A stretch of 40,542 nt of DNA from Thoreauomyces humboldtii (lineage: Eukaryota; Chytridiomycota; Chytridiomycetes; Spizellomycetales; Powellomycetaceae): NCBI GenBank assembly GCA_027596035.1, contig JADGJA010000115.1, positions 1 through 40,542 on the forward strand, in the 5' to 3' direction. The first letter of the stretch is position 1; every line of letters starts with the position of its first letter. Below, in pieces: positions 10,755 to 20,731 of the stretch. The position numbers and the translations under genes were made by a program. The notes under the pieces are model-generated. The model had not been told where the DNA came from. It did not search any database and worked only from the letters and a program-made list of their open reading frames with translations.

Positions 10755-11939
10755 CTAGACCACGACCGCCTTGACTGCACTGTCAGCTATTCTCTGAAGG
10801 GCAGCCAACGCGACTTTCTTGTCCATCTTCTTTCCCTTCGACTTCTTTCCTGACTTCTTCGCCGAGGTGGAGGAGGTGACCGTCGCTGTGCCGCCGTTGG
10901 CCGTAACGGTCTGCGTGACGATGGCGGTCCGGAGAGTTCCAGCGGCGTTCGTCACCGTGATGGTCTGGACGACGGTGACGGTGGATCCGCCTTGGTTGGA
11001 TCCAGCGACGGGAGTGGGTGTCGAACCGGTGGTCGCGGAGTCGACGAACGTCACGGTCGAGGAGATGCCGCCTGACCCGCCTTGCACGGTGACGGAGGAA
11101 CCGGACGTCGGAGTCGGCGTGGCCGCAGCGTCCGAGTTGAGGAACGTCACGGTCGTTACCGGTCCTCCTGATTCGGTGGCTCCCCCTTGGACTGTGAGGG
11201 TAGGGGATCCAGCTGTCGGCGTAGCGGTGGCAGCGGCCGTTCCAATAAACGTTACTGTCGTCTCGCTTGATCCGGATCCGGCACCGCCTTGAACGGTCAC
11301 CGATCCCGTCGTCGGTGTCGGACCTGCCGCTCCTCCCGTGGTGTCTGAAGCGACGAACGTGACGGTCGAACTTCCTGAACCCGAGCCTTGAACGGTGAGA
11401 ACGGATCCGGAGGTCGGAGTGGCTCCAGAGCTCACGAACGTGACGGTCGTGGAGGAACCGGTTGCGCTGGCGCCCGAGGAACCATCTTGGACAGTGACGG
11501 ATGCACCGGAGCTGTCGGTTGTGAAGGTGACAGTCGACACAGGGGCGGTGTTTGGCGTACCAGCGTCCTGGATGGTGACCATGGTCGGTGCGGGTGGAGC
11601 GTTGGTGGGTGTAGGGGTGGTAGGGGCAGGTAAATCGGGCGTCACGGCAACGGCCGAGATCTCTTCGGTCGGAGTCTCCACAGGTGTCACGGCAGGAGTA
11701 GGGGTGGGCGTGGCGATTGCTATGGTAGGATCGGCTTCCACCTGCGTCATCATAGCCGTCGGAACGACCGGCGTTGGATCGACTGGTGTCGGGACAGGGT
11801 TGGCAGCGACGGCAATGGCTGTTGTAGCGGATGAGTCGGTCACACCGGGGTAATCGGCGGGTGGGACGCCAACGATAGGAACGGCGACTGCAAGGGAAGC
11901 TCCCAGTGCCAGGGCGGTCAATAGATGGCGAGTTCGCAT
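10755..11939 (-). CDS. secreted Ser/Thr-rich tandem-repeat protein
   Basis: A single exon of 394 residues. Residues 1-20 form a signal peptide (basic start, hydrophobic core, then AVAVP). The body is almost free of charge and of Cys, and is rich in Thr, Ser, Gly, Pro and Val. From about residue 115 to 320 it is built of imperfect repeats of roughly 28-36 residues that alternate a TVTF segment, a Thr/Pro spacer and a TVQGG segment. At the DNA level the antisense word GAACGTSACGGTCG recurs near 11047, 11143, 11350 and 11437. The C-terminus has a Lys-rich block (KKSGKKSKGKK) and a mildly hydrophobic end with no clear GPI site. I infer an O-glycosylated wall or extracellular protein. The function is not recognised. 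Confidence 0.8.
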   Translation of the reverse strand: MRTRHLLTALALGASLAVAVPIVGVPPADYPGVTDSSATTAIAVAANPVPTPVDPTPVVPTAMMTQVEADPTIAIATPTPTPAVTPVETPTEEISAVAVTPDLPAPTTPTPTNAPPAPTMVTIQDAGTPNTAPVSTVTFTTDSSGASVTVQDGSSGASATGSSTTVTFVSSGATPTSGSVLTVQGSGSGSSTVTFVASDTTGGAAGPTPTTGSVTVQGGAGSGSSETTVTFIGTAAATATPTAGSPTLTVQGGATESGGPVTTVTFLNSDAAATPTPTSGSSVTVQGGSGGISSTVTFVDSATTGSTPTPVAGSNQGGSTVTVVQTITVTNAAGTLRTAIVTQTVTANGGTATVTSSTSAKKSGKKSKGKKMDKKVALAALQRIADSAVKAVVV

Positions 11940-12578
11940 TCGAGTGGATGTGGACTGGTGAAAAGTGTGATGTTCGGTCTGACGGTCGTCGATAGTTGAA
12001 AAAAACCGGCGGGGAAAGAGGGGACGATAACCTTAAGAAGGTATAGAGTTCGTATTCCCCTGCAACGTTACATGGTAGATGGAGAGGCTCGGATCCTGGA
12101 ATCGGCGCTGGTTAACTCTGCGTTGGAGAATCCGTGTTTCAAGAACGCTTGAGGGGCCAGTTTGACGCATGTTTCCACCTATTCTCGGCGTTCTGCAGAT
12201 CCCAGCACCCGTCCCGGCCAATATTCCCATACAGAGATTGCGCGATACGGTTCCCGTTGTTCAACCTCGACGGTTGGTCCTCGCTCATATCATCGTGTTC
12301 TCCCCCAGAGGTAGGTACGGAGGAGTGTTTGTACGAGACCAATGTGCGGCATGGCGTGCGCTGTTGATTTGAGATTGTCCGGCCTGTCCGGACGCTAGGC
12401 ATCTTTTTCCTTAGGTCCACCTGGGTCATCAAGCTAGCGGAGCACGGCAACACATGAATTACGCATATCGCAGGAGTTCCTCGAATCATCAAGGATCGCA
12501 TCAAGTCCTAGTACTCTCAGGCTGTCCGAGTATCGCACATTGCACTGGTCTCGAATAGCCTTGCCAGCGACTCTCAGA
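11940..12578. other. divergent intergenic region
   Basis: It lies between the start of the repeat protein (-) and the start of MEF2 (+) and must hold both promoters. No gene is seen. Part of the MEF2 5' UTR is open upstream of the first ATG. Confidence 0.5.
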
Positions 12579-15141
12579 ATGTGCGCGGCCGTCGCGGGTC
12601 CCCGACTTCTCCCGCGACTCCTGGTTCACGTCGGTCACCAACGGCCAGGTCTTGTACCGCGATGTAGTTCCACGTTCTCGGAAATCACGTCTAGTCGCCT
12701 CATGGCTACGACGGCAGGGAGCGGTTCCGTTGACATTCCCATCAACCGCATCCGAAACATCGGGATCATCGCTCACATCGACGCCGGGAAGACGACCACC
12801 ACCGAACGGATGCTCTTCTATGTAGGGTATACGAATCGAATAGGAGGTACAAGTGCAGCAAGAGGTTTCTTGTTCCGCCCGACGGGAGTCGAATGACTGA
12901 CAGGGCTTCCCCCCATCCGCGCGGTTAGAGGTGGATCAAGGATCCACGGTGACGGACTTTCTCAAACCCGAACGGGAACGCGGAATCACCATCACTTCGG
13001 CATGCATCCCGTTCTCCTGGCGTGACCATCGGATCAACCTGATCGACACACCGGGTCACGTCGATTTCACCATCGAGGTGGAACGCAGCATGAGGGTACT
13101 GGACGGAGCCGTCTGCGTGTTGGACGCGGTGGCGGGAGTGGAGGCCCAGACCGAGACGGTGTGGAGGCAGGCCAATCGATACGGTGTGCCTCGCGTGGCT
13201 TTCGTCAACAAGATGGACAGGAACGGGGCTGGGCTGGGAAGGACCGTCGCGGCGATGGAGAGGAGGTTGACGGGATGGGGGAAACCGTTGGTGTGTCAAT
13301 GGCCGATCGTGAGGGATGGAACGAGCGGGATCAGTGGACCCGGGAGTGGTGGACCTGGGTTCGATGGGGTCGTTGATCTCGTGACCTTGGAGGCGTTGGA
13401 TTGGCATCAGGAGAAGACGGGGAGCGTCGTCACGCGTCGACTGGTGACCGCTCAGGGAGGTGGACCGCAAAGGGAGAGACTTTACCAGGAGGTTCTGGCC
13501 GCGAGGGAGAAACTCGTGGACGCGTTATCGGATCTTGACGAGCGGATCGTCGACATCTTCCTGGACTGCGATGGTGACCATCTTCGTATACCGGCCGTAG
13601 AGCTGCACGCTGCGCTCCGGAGGGTCACGTTGAGTGGCAAGGGAATCCCTGTGTTCTGCGGAGCCTCCTTTAAGAACATCGGCGTGCAGCCAGTACTGGA
13701 CGCGGTGGTGAATTACCTTCCTTCTCCGGAAGAACGACCACCAGCCCGTGCTCTCGGACCTGACGGATCAGAGGTATCCGTCTCCCTCACGGACAAGAAC
13801 CTCTGCGCGCTCGCCTTCAAGGTCACGCAAGATCCCAAAAGGGGACCCCTCGTATTCGTGCGAGTCTATTCGGGGACCCTCGAACGCGGCATGACGCTCG
13901 TCAATTCCGCGGACGCGACGAAGGAACGGGTCTCCAAAGTCCTCCAGATGTACGCGGACGACTACGAGGAGATCACGCACGTCACCGCCGGCAACATCGC
14001 GGCCGTTTCAGGACTCAAGGAGACGCGGACGGGCGACACACTCCTTCTTTCAAGAGACAGTCGAAGGCTTAGACTGGACACCATCACCATCCCGCCCCCC
14101 GTCTTCGTACGATCCTGCGAGCCCGCCACGTCGAACGACGAGAGGGGACTGTCCGTCGCGTTGAGAGCCCTCGTGAGGGAGGATCCGTCCGTCCACGTCT
14201 CTTACGACGAGGAGACGGGTCAGACTTTACTGAGCGGGATGGGCGAACTTCATCTCGAGATCACCGCGGACAGACTCGAGGAGGTTCATCGCGTGAACTG
14301 CAAGATGGGAAAGGTTCAGATCAGCTATCGGGAGACGGTGACGTTCGAAGACGTCGGGGAAGACGCCACACCGACGTTGACGGAGACCTTCCTCCACGAG
14401 AAGACGACGTTCGGGAAACGCGCCAAGGTCCAACTGACTCTCCAGGTCGAACCCATGGTCGCGCATCAGGAGCAGGAACTGTCCACCGTCGACTCGAAGG
14501 GCGGAGCAGGCGGGAACGAGGTCGTGTGCGATTTCACGAGGTCGGACGTGACGATCGCGGGAGTGGACGCAGACGGTCGAGAGGTCACGAAACCCAGCAT
14601 GGCGGGATACCCGCCCCACTCCGAGATGCAGTCGGCCGTGAGAGCCGGGATCGAGGGTGCGTTGGGACGAGGTCCTCTCCTCGGGTTTCCGATGACGAAC
14701 CTGCGGGTTCGATGCACGGCCGTGGAAGTGTTCGGACCTGAGGTATCGACCCTGGCAGCTCTGCGAGGAGCGGCTTCCGCGGGTCTTCAATCTCTTCTTC
14801 GGAAAGCTGACTCAACCCGACTGTTGGAACCCATCATGGACGTGGCCATCAGGGTTCCGGAGCGGTACGTCGGTGTTATCACAAAGGACGTGGCTGGGAC
14901 GAGAAGGGGTCAGGTCCTTTCTTTGGGAACCGAGGAAGGGACGGACGATGGAACGAACGCGGATGCGTACGAGCATAGAACCATCGAGGCCACCGTGCCT
15001 CTCGCCCAGTTAGTCGGATACGCCAGCGCACTCAGAGGGCTGACGGCCGGTACTGGCGATTTCACAATGGCCTTGAAGGGATACGGGCTGATGCAGAGCG
15101 ATAGGGAGCAGGACGTCGTGGCGGAGATCAGGGGATACTAG
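12579..15141 (+). CDS. MEF2: mitochondrial elongation factor G2 (ribosome recycling GTPase, Mef2/GFM2)
   Basis: Two exons, 12579-12846 and 12929-15141, giving 826 residues; yeast Mef2 is 819. The intron (donor GTACAA, acceptor GGTTAG) splits the switch I region, and splicing gives [12 protein letters not shown], matching the family. Residues 1-45 are Arg-rich and look like a mitochondrial presequence. GTPase motifs: P-loop AHIDAGKT (65-72), DTPGH (129-133) and NKMD (183-186). EF-G domains II to V follow, ending with the conserved [10 protein letters not shown] segment. The [17 protein letters not shown] wording is typical of the GFM2/Mef2 branch, which splits mitochondrial ribosomes together with recycling factor, and differs from the translocase Mef1. 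The start is the first in-frame ATG. An in-frame stretch of 13 codons upstream begins with TTG, so a non-ATG extension is possible but not supported. Confidence 0.9.
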
Positions 15142-15277
15142 GGAACAGATACAGCAACCTCACGCACATACGAGTTGCATAACAATATTATTCTTCTTGG
15201 GTCTACAATGTCGTGTCCACGAGTTTGCCCAACATCATACCATCTATGAGTGAAACTGTACACGAACGACGACTTAT

Positions 15278-16186
15278 CTAGAAGGCGGGAAGTCCAAACA
15301 ACTCTGGCTTGAAATCCGCCATGCTCGTGACGACGCACGCGGCGCCCATGTCACCCTGTCCCTCGAAGACCTTCTTCATGTTGTGATCCGGCACCCACAC
15401 GCATCGCATGCCAGCGGCCGTGGCCGCCTCGATTCCGTTCACCGCGTCCTCGAAGACAAGACATCGGGCAGCATCGGATGCTCCCAGCTTCTCCTTTGCG
15501 ACGAGGAAGATGTCGGGCGATGGTTTCCCGTTGCGCACGAGCGGGTCGTCTCCGCACGTGATCGAGTCGAAGAGGGCGAACAGGTCTCGATGGCGGGACG
15601 TCTTGAGGAGGAACTTTGGGTGTGTGGAAGAGGTTGCAACAGCGATGGGAATCGAATTGGATTTCAGGTGTTTGATCAGACGCTACGAGGAGAAGATCGT
15701 CAAAAGAAGTGCTGGAGGACGTGATGGTAGTGATGTCGTTACCTCGACGCCAGGGAGGACCTCGCACTCTGGCCACTTTTTGCTTTGTAGCTCTGCCGTC
15801 TCCTCGAGGTAGTCTTCGACGGACATTGGGATCTTGAGTGCTTCGATGATCATGTTTGCTGACTGAGCCCACCCGAGGAGCAAGACAAGACCATGAGTGG
15901 TCTGATGACTGGGCAGGACAACCCTTTGGTGCCCTTTCGTACCTCCAGCGCCGTTCGACCCATAAGCTTGCTCTTGAGCTCCCACTTGAACTTTTCACCG
16001 GGGACGTACTTGTCGAGGATGTCTTGGGTGACTTCGGTGTAGATGCGTTCCGTGTCGAGCAGGAGACCGTCCTGAGGGAACAAAAACAGGAAGTGCGGTG
16101 AGGGATGGTGGGATGAGCTCATAGTTCGAAACACTGCATACCATATCAAAGATGCAGTGGGTCACGGCGGTATCGATGCTGGTCAT
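15278..16186 (-). CDS. HAD-family phosphatase, pseudouridine-5'-phosphatase (HDHD1)-like
   Basis: Four exons on the minus strand: 16142-16186, 15943-16071, 15743-15862 and 15278-15682; 232 residues, all introns phase 0. Intron 1 splits HAD motif I, and splicing gives FDMDG with the nucleophile D14 and acid/base D16. The cap domain follows (LLLDTERIYTEV, then LMGRTALE). Motif II is AVATSS, motif III is the Lys in NGKPSPDIF, and motif IV is VFEDAVNGIEAA. The LLLDTER, MGR-x-ALE and KPSPDIFL wording and the length match the HDHD1/Gs1 group, which removes phosphate from pseudouridine-5'-monophosphate. Related HAD enzymes use sugar or glycerol phosphates, so the substrate is inferred. Confidence 0.85.
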
Positions 16187-16562
16187 GGTCAGTATGGAGG
16201 TCTGAGGAGATAAGGAAGAAGGGGTACCGTGAACGCAGAGCGTTGCGCTGTGAGAGTCCGTATGGTTCTTTGGTGGTTCTTTTTTTTCCCCTTTGGGGGG
16301 AAAAGAGGACACTCGCTCGGCACCATGTGGCTGTGCTTCTTCTACTGCTTCGGCATGACTGATTCACTATTAGTCATCTCCTCTCTCCCCCCTTTTTCCT
16401 CTCTCCCCCACCCTCCTTTTTTCCTCTCGCTTTCGGTCCTCACACCAACGGCATCCTTGCTCTTCAAGTCTTGGCGAAATACCTCGTATCTGTCTCGTGC
16501 TTCTTGTTCACGCTACCGTCCTCCAACCGTCGTTCATCACTTACCCACTCACACCGCCAACA
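16187..16562. other. divergent promoter region
   Basis: 376 bases between the HAD phosphatase start (-) and the ZPR1-domain gene start (+). It contains long T- and C-rich tracts at 16380-16440. No gene is seen. Confidence 0.6.
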
Positions 16563-17315
16563 ATGGACGGTTCCCAAACAACCGTCGAAACTCCTGGCAA
16601 CCCCGCTCCCAACATGGACATCGTCATCCAACGGCCATGTCCCAACTGCGCCGCTCTCATCAGCGGACAGGCTGCCCTGGTCGAGGTACCCCACTTCAAG
16701 GAAGTCGCCCACCTCATCCTAGACTGCAGCAACTGCAACACCCGGACAGAGACCTTCAAGAGCGGGCACAGGGTCGAGGAAAAGGGTCAAAAGATCACGG
16801 TCACGCTCGAGAACATGCAGGACCTGGAGCGCAAAGTCCTGAAGGTGAGGTTCTCCCTCTCTCTTTTCTCTCTCCCTCACTGTCCCTCTCTCTCCCTCTC
16901 AGGCCTTGCTCGGTCACGTACCCACCCGTCTCACCCTTCTCCACTTTGTCAGGGCGAATACTGCACCCTCGAGATCCCTCTCCTCGGTCTCGAGCTTCCA
17001 CCACAAACCCTTCCCGCCCGCTTCATGCCCATCCTCGACTTTCTGCACCAGATCCTCGAAGACGTGCTCAAGAACGCCACCGCCAGAGGCGAGGCCAGCA
17101 ACCCTCAGATCAAACTCTTCCACCACAATGTCGTGGCCTTCGCCACCGGAAAGGTCTTCCCCGCCACCATCCTCCTCGACGATCCAGCGGGGAACACCCA
17201 CGTCGAGAGCTTCTCGGCTCCGGACGTGGACGCCAACATCAAGGTCGAGGAGTACGCGAGGAACGAGGAGCAGGAGAAGCTGGTCATGTCTTCCTATGAC
17301 ACCACTCCTATATAG
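16563..17315 (+). CDS. single-domain ZPR1-type zinc-finger protein
   Basis: Two exons, 16563-16844 and 16953-17315; 214 residues. The 108-base intron (donor GTGAGG, acceptor TTGTCAG) is a multiple of three and has no in-frame stop, so the genome reads open through it; the pyrimidine-rich content and the ZPR1 fold argue that it is removed. The protein is one ZPR1 module: zinc ligands C26-x2-C29 and C55-x2-C58, then VPHFKEV, EEKGQKITVT, TLEIPLL, and the C-terminal LDDPAGNTHVESFSAP and VEEYARNEEQEKL segments. Eukaryotic ZPR1, which binds eEF1A, has two such modules in about 450 residues. This protein has only one, ends directly after it, and has no room for a second within the upstream 376 bases. 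It could be a ZPR1-like paralogue rather than ZPR1 itself. Confidence 0.83.
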   Translation: MDGSQTTVETPGNPAPNMDIVIQRPCPNCAALISGQAALVEVPHFKEVAHLILDCSNCNTRTETFKSGHRVEEKGQKITVTLENMQDLERKVLKVRFSLSLFSLPHCPSLSLSGLARSRTHPSHPSPLCQGEYCTLEIPLLGLELPPQTLPARFMPILDFLHQILEDVLKNATARGEASNPQIKLFHHNVVAFATGKVFPATILLDDPAGNTHVESFSAPDVDANIKVEEYARNEEQEKLVMSSYDTTPI

Positions 17316-17607
17316 CAGCAGCATGCCTGTGACCCATATAGCAGTCCCTGCACCTGCTCGCGCTATAGCGCAAGCTTTTTCCTCCATCTTGCCTCATACA
17401 CGGCTTTCTTCCATACATATTGTTCAGCATATGAGTAAACTATACCTACAGTACTAGTATAGCCAAAGGCACCCGAGAAAGGATCGTTGGACTGTGCCAC
17501 CACCCTCCACAAGAAAAGCACGCGTCCGGACGCGTTCTCGTTTCTCCTTCTTCTCGCTCCCCTCCCTCTCCCTCCAACCCCACATACCAACACTCTCCCC
17601 ATAAAAG

Positions 17608-18219
17608 ATGGCAGCGACGGCAGACCTTTCCCACGACCACCACCTGACCTCGACGTCGGACCCAAACAACCCTTCCTCCTCCTCGGGACGTCAGAACAGC
17701 AGCGAGGAGTGGTTGCTGCTCCGGATCGGTTCGCTGCCGAGGAACTCGTTGGGTTGGTTTCGATGCGGGGTCGGGTTCTACAACAAGAAGGACTACACAA
17801 AGGCCATAGAGTGCTTCGAAAAGGCCGTCGAGATGGATCCTATGAACGTGAGGAGGGGAAAAGTTACACTCGTTTCCTGTGGAGAAGAAAGGTAGCTGAA
17901 CTACTGTTGTTTGGTTGGATATATAGTACAACGCGTTTCAGATCATGGCAAGAGCTTGCATCGCTGTTAACCGTGAGTTGATGATGAGAATTGGAGTTCT
18001 TGGTTCGGATCGTAGTGTCTTTCTTTACACGCACGTGTTCCTTCCAGGGAAAGACGACGCAATAGCAGCGCTGAAGCAGTCCGTGATGTTGGACAATCCA
18101 TCAGACTGGTATCGCTCAACTTTCCAGCGCAAGCTAACCTCCTGCATCAAACTAACGACCGGATCTCTTGAAAAATAAACAGGCAACTTCTGATAGAGCT
18201 CACGTCGAACAAGGAGTAG
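17608..18219 (+). CDS. small TPR protein
   Basis: Four exons, 17608-17847, 17927-17972, 18048-18108 and 18183-18219; 127 residues with consistent phases. The first 35 residues are Ser/Asn-rich and disordered. Two TPR-like helical hairpins follow: WFRCGVGFYNKKDYTKAIECF followed by EKAVEMDPMN, and NAFQIMARACIAVNRKDDAI followed by AALKQSVMLDNPSDW. The protein ends with LLIELTSNKE. This is a minimal TPR scaffold; no partner domain is present and the specific family is not recognised. The last exon is only 37 bases, and its acceptor follows a GCTAAC/ACTAAC branch-point region. Confidence 0.7.
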
Positions 18220-18375
18220 CGAACGGATGGGAACTGCGGATCCCCCTTCGCACACGCCTTTCTCTCCCTCTTTTCTTGTAATTAGGATTCCTTCAAACTC
18301 GTCCCACCACCACCACCAAAAATGAAGAAAAAAAGCTGGGCCAGCTGGAAGAGCGAGCGGGACCCACCATGGCAG

Positions 18376-20065
18376 TCAATCAAAGATCATCCTATCCGGA
18401 GCAGACGATGGCGCAGCCGATGGCCGCGAGTCGCGAAGTGAAGCAACTTGGCCACCATTGCTGTCGTGTGGACCCGACATGACGTGCAGAGGATCATCCA
18501 TGAACGAAACGCGTCGAACGCGCTTGACACGTTCCGGTGGTGAGATGGACATCGCGTCTCCATCATGTCCCGGAGACGAAGGACGTGCTTCCGATGTTCG
18601 CGATGATCGGGTTCTCTTCCGACACCTCGGAGGGTGCTCGTCGCCGGATACTGTCAGGTCTTGACTTGATCTTCTTGCGGTATCATCAGTTTGCAGATCC
18701 TGAGTAGCGTGCATAGCGTCAGATTCCGATACTCCAGATCGCATCACGTCACTGCATGTACCGAAGGTTGAGGACACTGCTCCCTATCCCCCGTCACTGC
18801 CTGACGATCTTCGCCAGGTCGATCCCGCTCGTCCTTCTTCTTGGACGACGCGCGGGCCTCATAAAAATGCGCTTGATGCTTTACGGCTTCTAAAGAGGCA
18901 GGGCAATCAATCTTCGTCACTCTATGTTTTCCCGGCCTGCAGCCCACGATCGCACCTCTCAGGTCAGCCCTTCCACGCTCCGTATCGATCCCCATTGCGG
19001 ACCGAAACGTCTGCAACTTTCCGGTAGGATAATCCACATCGATCATCGCCGCTCCCATGTACACGGATGTGGGTATCAATATTTCTGTCGGAAACCGAAG
19101 GCAGACGGTGGACAGATATCTAACAAGCGATCCCGAATCACGAATCAGTCACGCAACACGATTGAGACTCTGATCTTTTCGATGTTTTTGACATACGCAC
19201 GCGTCGTTAAAGGCTGTGGCGGCAGCATTCAGTTGAGAGGGCGTCGCTGTCTTGCGAAGAAGTTTTTCTGGTGAGCATTCGTGCGTGCGAACACAGTTAT
19301 GGAAGATACCCCGTCATACCATCGAGGTGTCTGATCAGCGGCATGAAGACATCGAACGGGTTTCGTGGTAGGCGGTCGAAACAAAGGGCACGAAGGACCT
19401 CGATCTCGAAGTACAACAGCCTTCGCTTGTATTCTTCGAAGATGGGGCTCTTAAAATCGACTTCCTTTGTGAAATCCTACCATAGAAAGGATAGTAGATG
19501 GTGTCAATGACTCCGTCCGTAAAACGAGAAGACCGATGAGCAACCTTCCTACCCGACTAATGATCTTGAGGAGTATTTCTATGATGTGCGTGGCCTTGAC
19601 GGGTCGATCGTCCCACTTTGCGGCTAGCCAGAAGCACGTAGCAGCTACCAACTTCGGCAAAGACCAATCGTGAGAAACGGTGGTTGGATTGAAAACCACG
19701 AGACCTGGCCCGTACCCGATATTGATTGAATTCCGTGAAGGACTTTCGCATATACACGCGGTGAAAGTAGAGACATGCCGGAAGCGAGAGTCGCGGATGT
19801 CTACGTTTTGAGAAGGAGTTCAGTATCAGCTTCCGCTCCTTCCCACGTCTCCGGCTGCTTTCCTCTACCTCTCAAACTCGACCGCCAAAGTCAGTATGAC
19901 GTTGCAGCCTTTGTCTCTCAATATGCTCTCCTCTTCCTCGGTGATGCCAGCGTGTCGAGAAGGAGTGTCGCGGACCTGGGAGGCGGTGAAGTACCAGTTG
20001 TTGCTGGGTTCGGCATTCAGGCCAGGATATTTTCGCCTGGTGAGATGACGTCGTTTGGGTGGCAT
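18376..20065 (-). CDS. transcriptional cyclin (cyclin K/T, Ctk2/Pch1 class)
   Basis: Eight exons on the minus strand: 19869-20065, 19716-19800, 19553-19651, 19320-19476, 19201-19267, 18956-19119, 18762-18889 and 18376-18699; 406 residues, phases consistent. The start MPPKRRHLTRRK leads to NNWYFTASQVRDTPS, the typical entry of cyclins that pair with CTD kinases. Cyclin box 1 continues LPACLYFHRVYMRKSF, then CFWLAAKWDDRP, then LLYFEIEVLRALCFD. Box 2 is shorter: AATAFNDAYLSTVCLRFP, then YMGAAMIDVDYP. The C-terminal 130 residues are disordered, rich in Arg, Ser and Asp, with an SISPPERVKR stretch. Intron 6 (66 bases) is stop-free in frame. Intron 7 (62 bases, GTACAT to CTCAG) is less certain; without it the protein would end at 18744 with 326 residues, or 304 if intron 6 is still removed. 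The role inferred is a cyclin subunit for RNA polymerase II CTD phosphorylation. Confidence 0.78.
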
Positions 20066-20731
20066 GGCTCAATGACGAGGGGAAACTGTTGCCGCGATCA
20101 TACGAACGAGGCGGGCGGTGGTAGGTAGTCGGGCTGTAAAGTTACTTATGTTGTTGAGGTTCCTGTACATTCAGCATTGGTGGGTGGGAAGATGAGGAAC
20201 CACACGGCTGTGGGTGACTCACACATGCGCGGACAGCGGCCGAGAGACGACCGTTTGCACCGAACAGCGAACCAAACCAAGGACCGACCGTCTCATGATT
20301 ACCGAGAGCAGCGATAGCAATGACCTCAAGTCCTCTGCGTCTGTGGCGGCGTAAGAGCTGCAGGTTCCGTTCGCTACCTGAGCTTTGCTGGGTTGGGGGT
20401 GAGTCAGCTCTCATTTCCGCCCGCTCCGCAGAGCACCCGTCCAAACCCATCTCGGAGTCGTCAGGACGCATCGAAGGAGGCAGAGCGCATCTATGTTGTA
20501 AGTTTAGCAATCTCACCAGCTTCTTGCCTTGTTGTTGCCTTTTCGACTGCTCCTGCTCTGAACGCTGGCGGACGTCATAGCGAATACTGGATTCTACGAA
20601 AGAAAGATCATGAAGACCTCTATTTGATGTACAGCATGAGCCATTGCAGAGGCATAGAACAGAGAATTTCCGGTCACAGAGAAGAACAGAGAGAAACGAA
20701 AAGGGTAAAGCCAGAGAATACAGTAAGTGCA
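20066..20731. other. unresolved region between cyclin gene and an uncharacterised gene
   Basis: This is the upstream region of the cyclin gene and the 3' flank or last exons of the neighbouring minus-strand gene. A minus-strand frame at 20142-20732 is open, but its composition changes along its length and no domain is recognised. A possible last exon of the neighbour near 20514-20590 was considered but is not supported enough to call. Confidence 0.35.

Noticed and set aside
10228..10758. Plus-strand open frame of 176 codons in the long intergenic region
   Set aside because: No domain, signal or splice context is recognisable, and the composition (many Cys, His and Trp without pattern) is that of random sequence.
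11395..11853. Long plus-strand frame opposite the secreted repeat protein
   Set aside because: It mirrors the GC-rich repeats of the minus-strand gene, which has a signal peptide and full-length repeats.
18744..18777. Stop at 18744 as the end of the cyclin
   Set aside because: A 62-base intron with a CTGAC branch point removes this stop and joins, in phase, a 107-codon Arg/Ser-rich exon that fits the tails of transcriptional cyclins. The earlier end remains the fallback.
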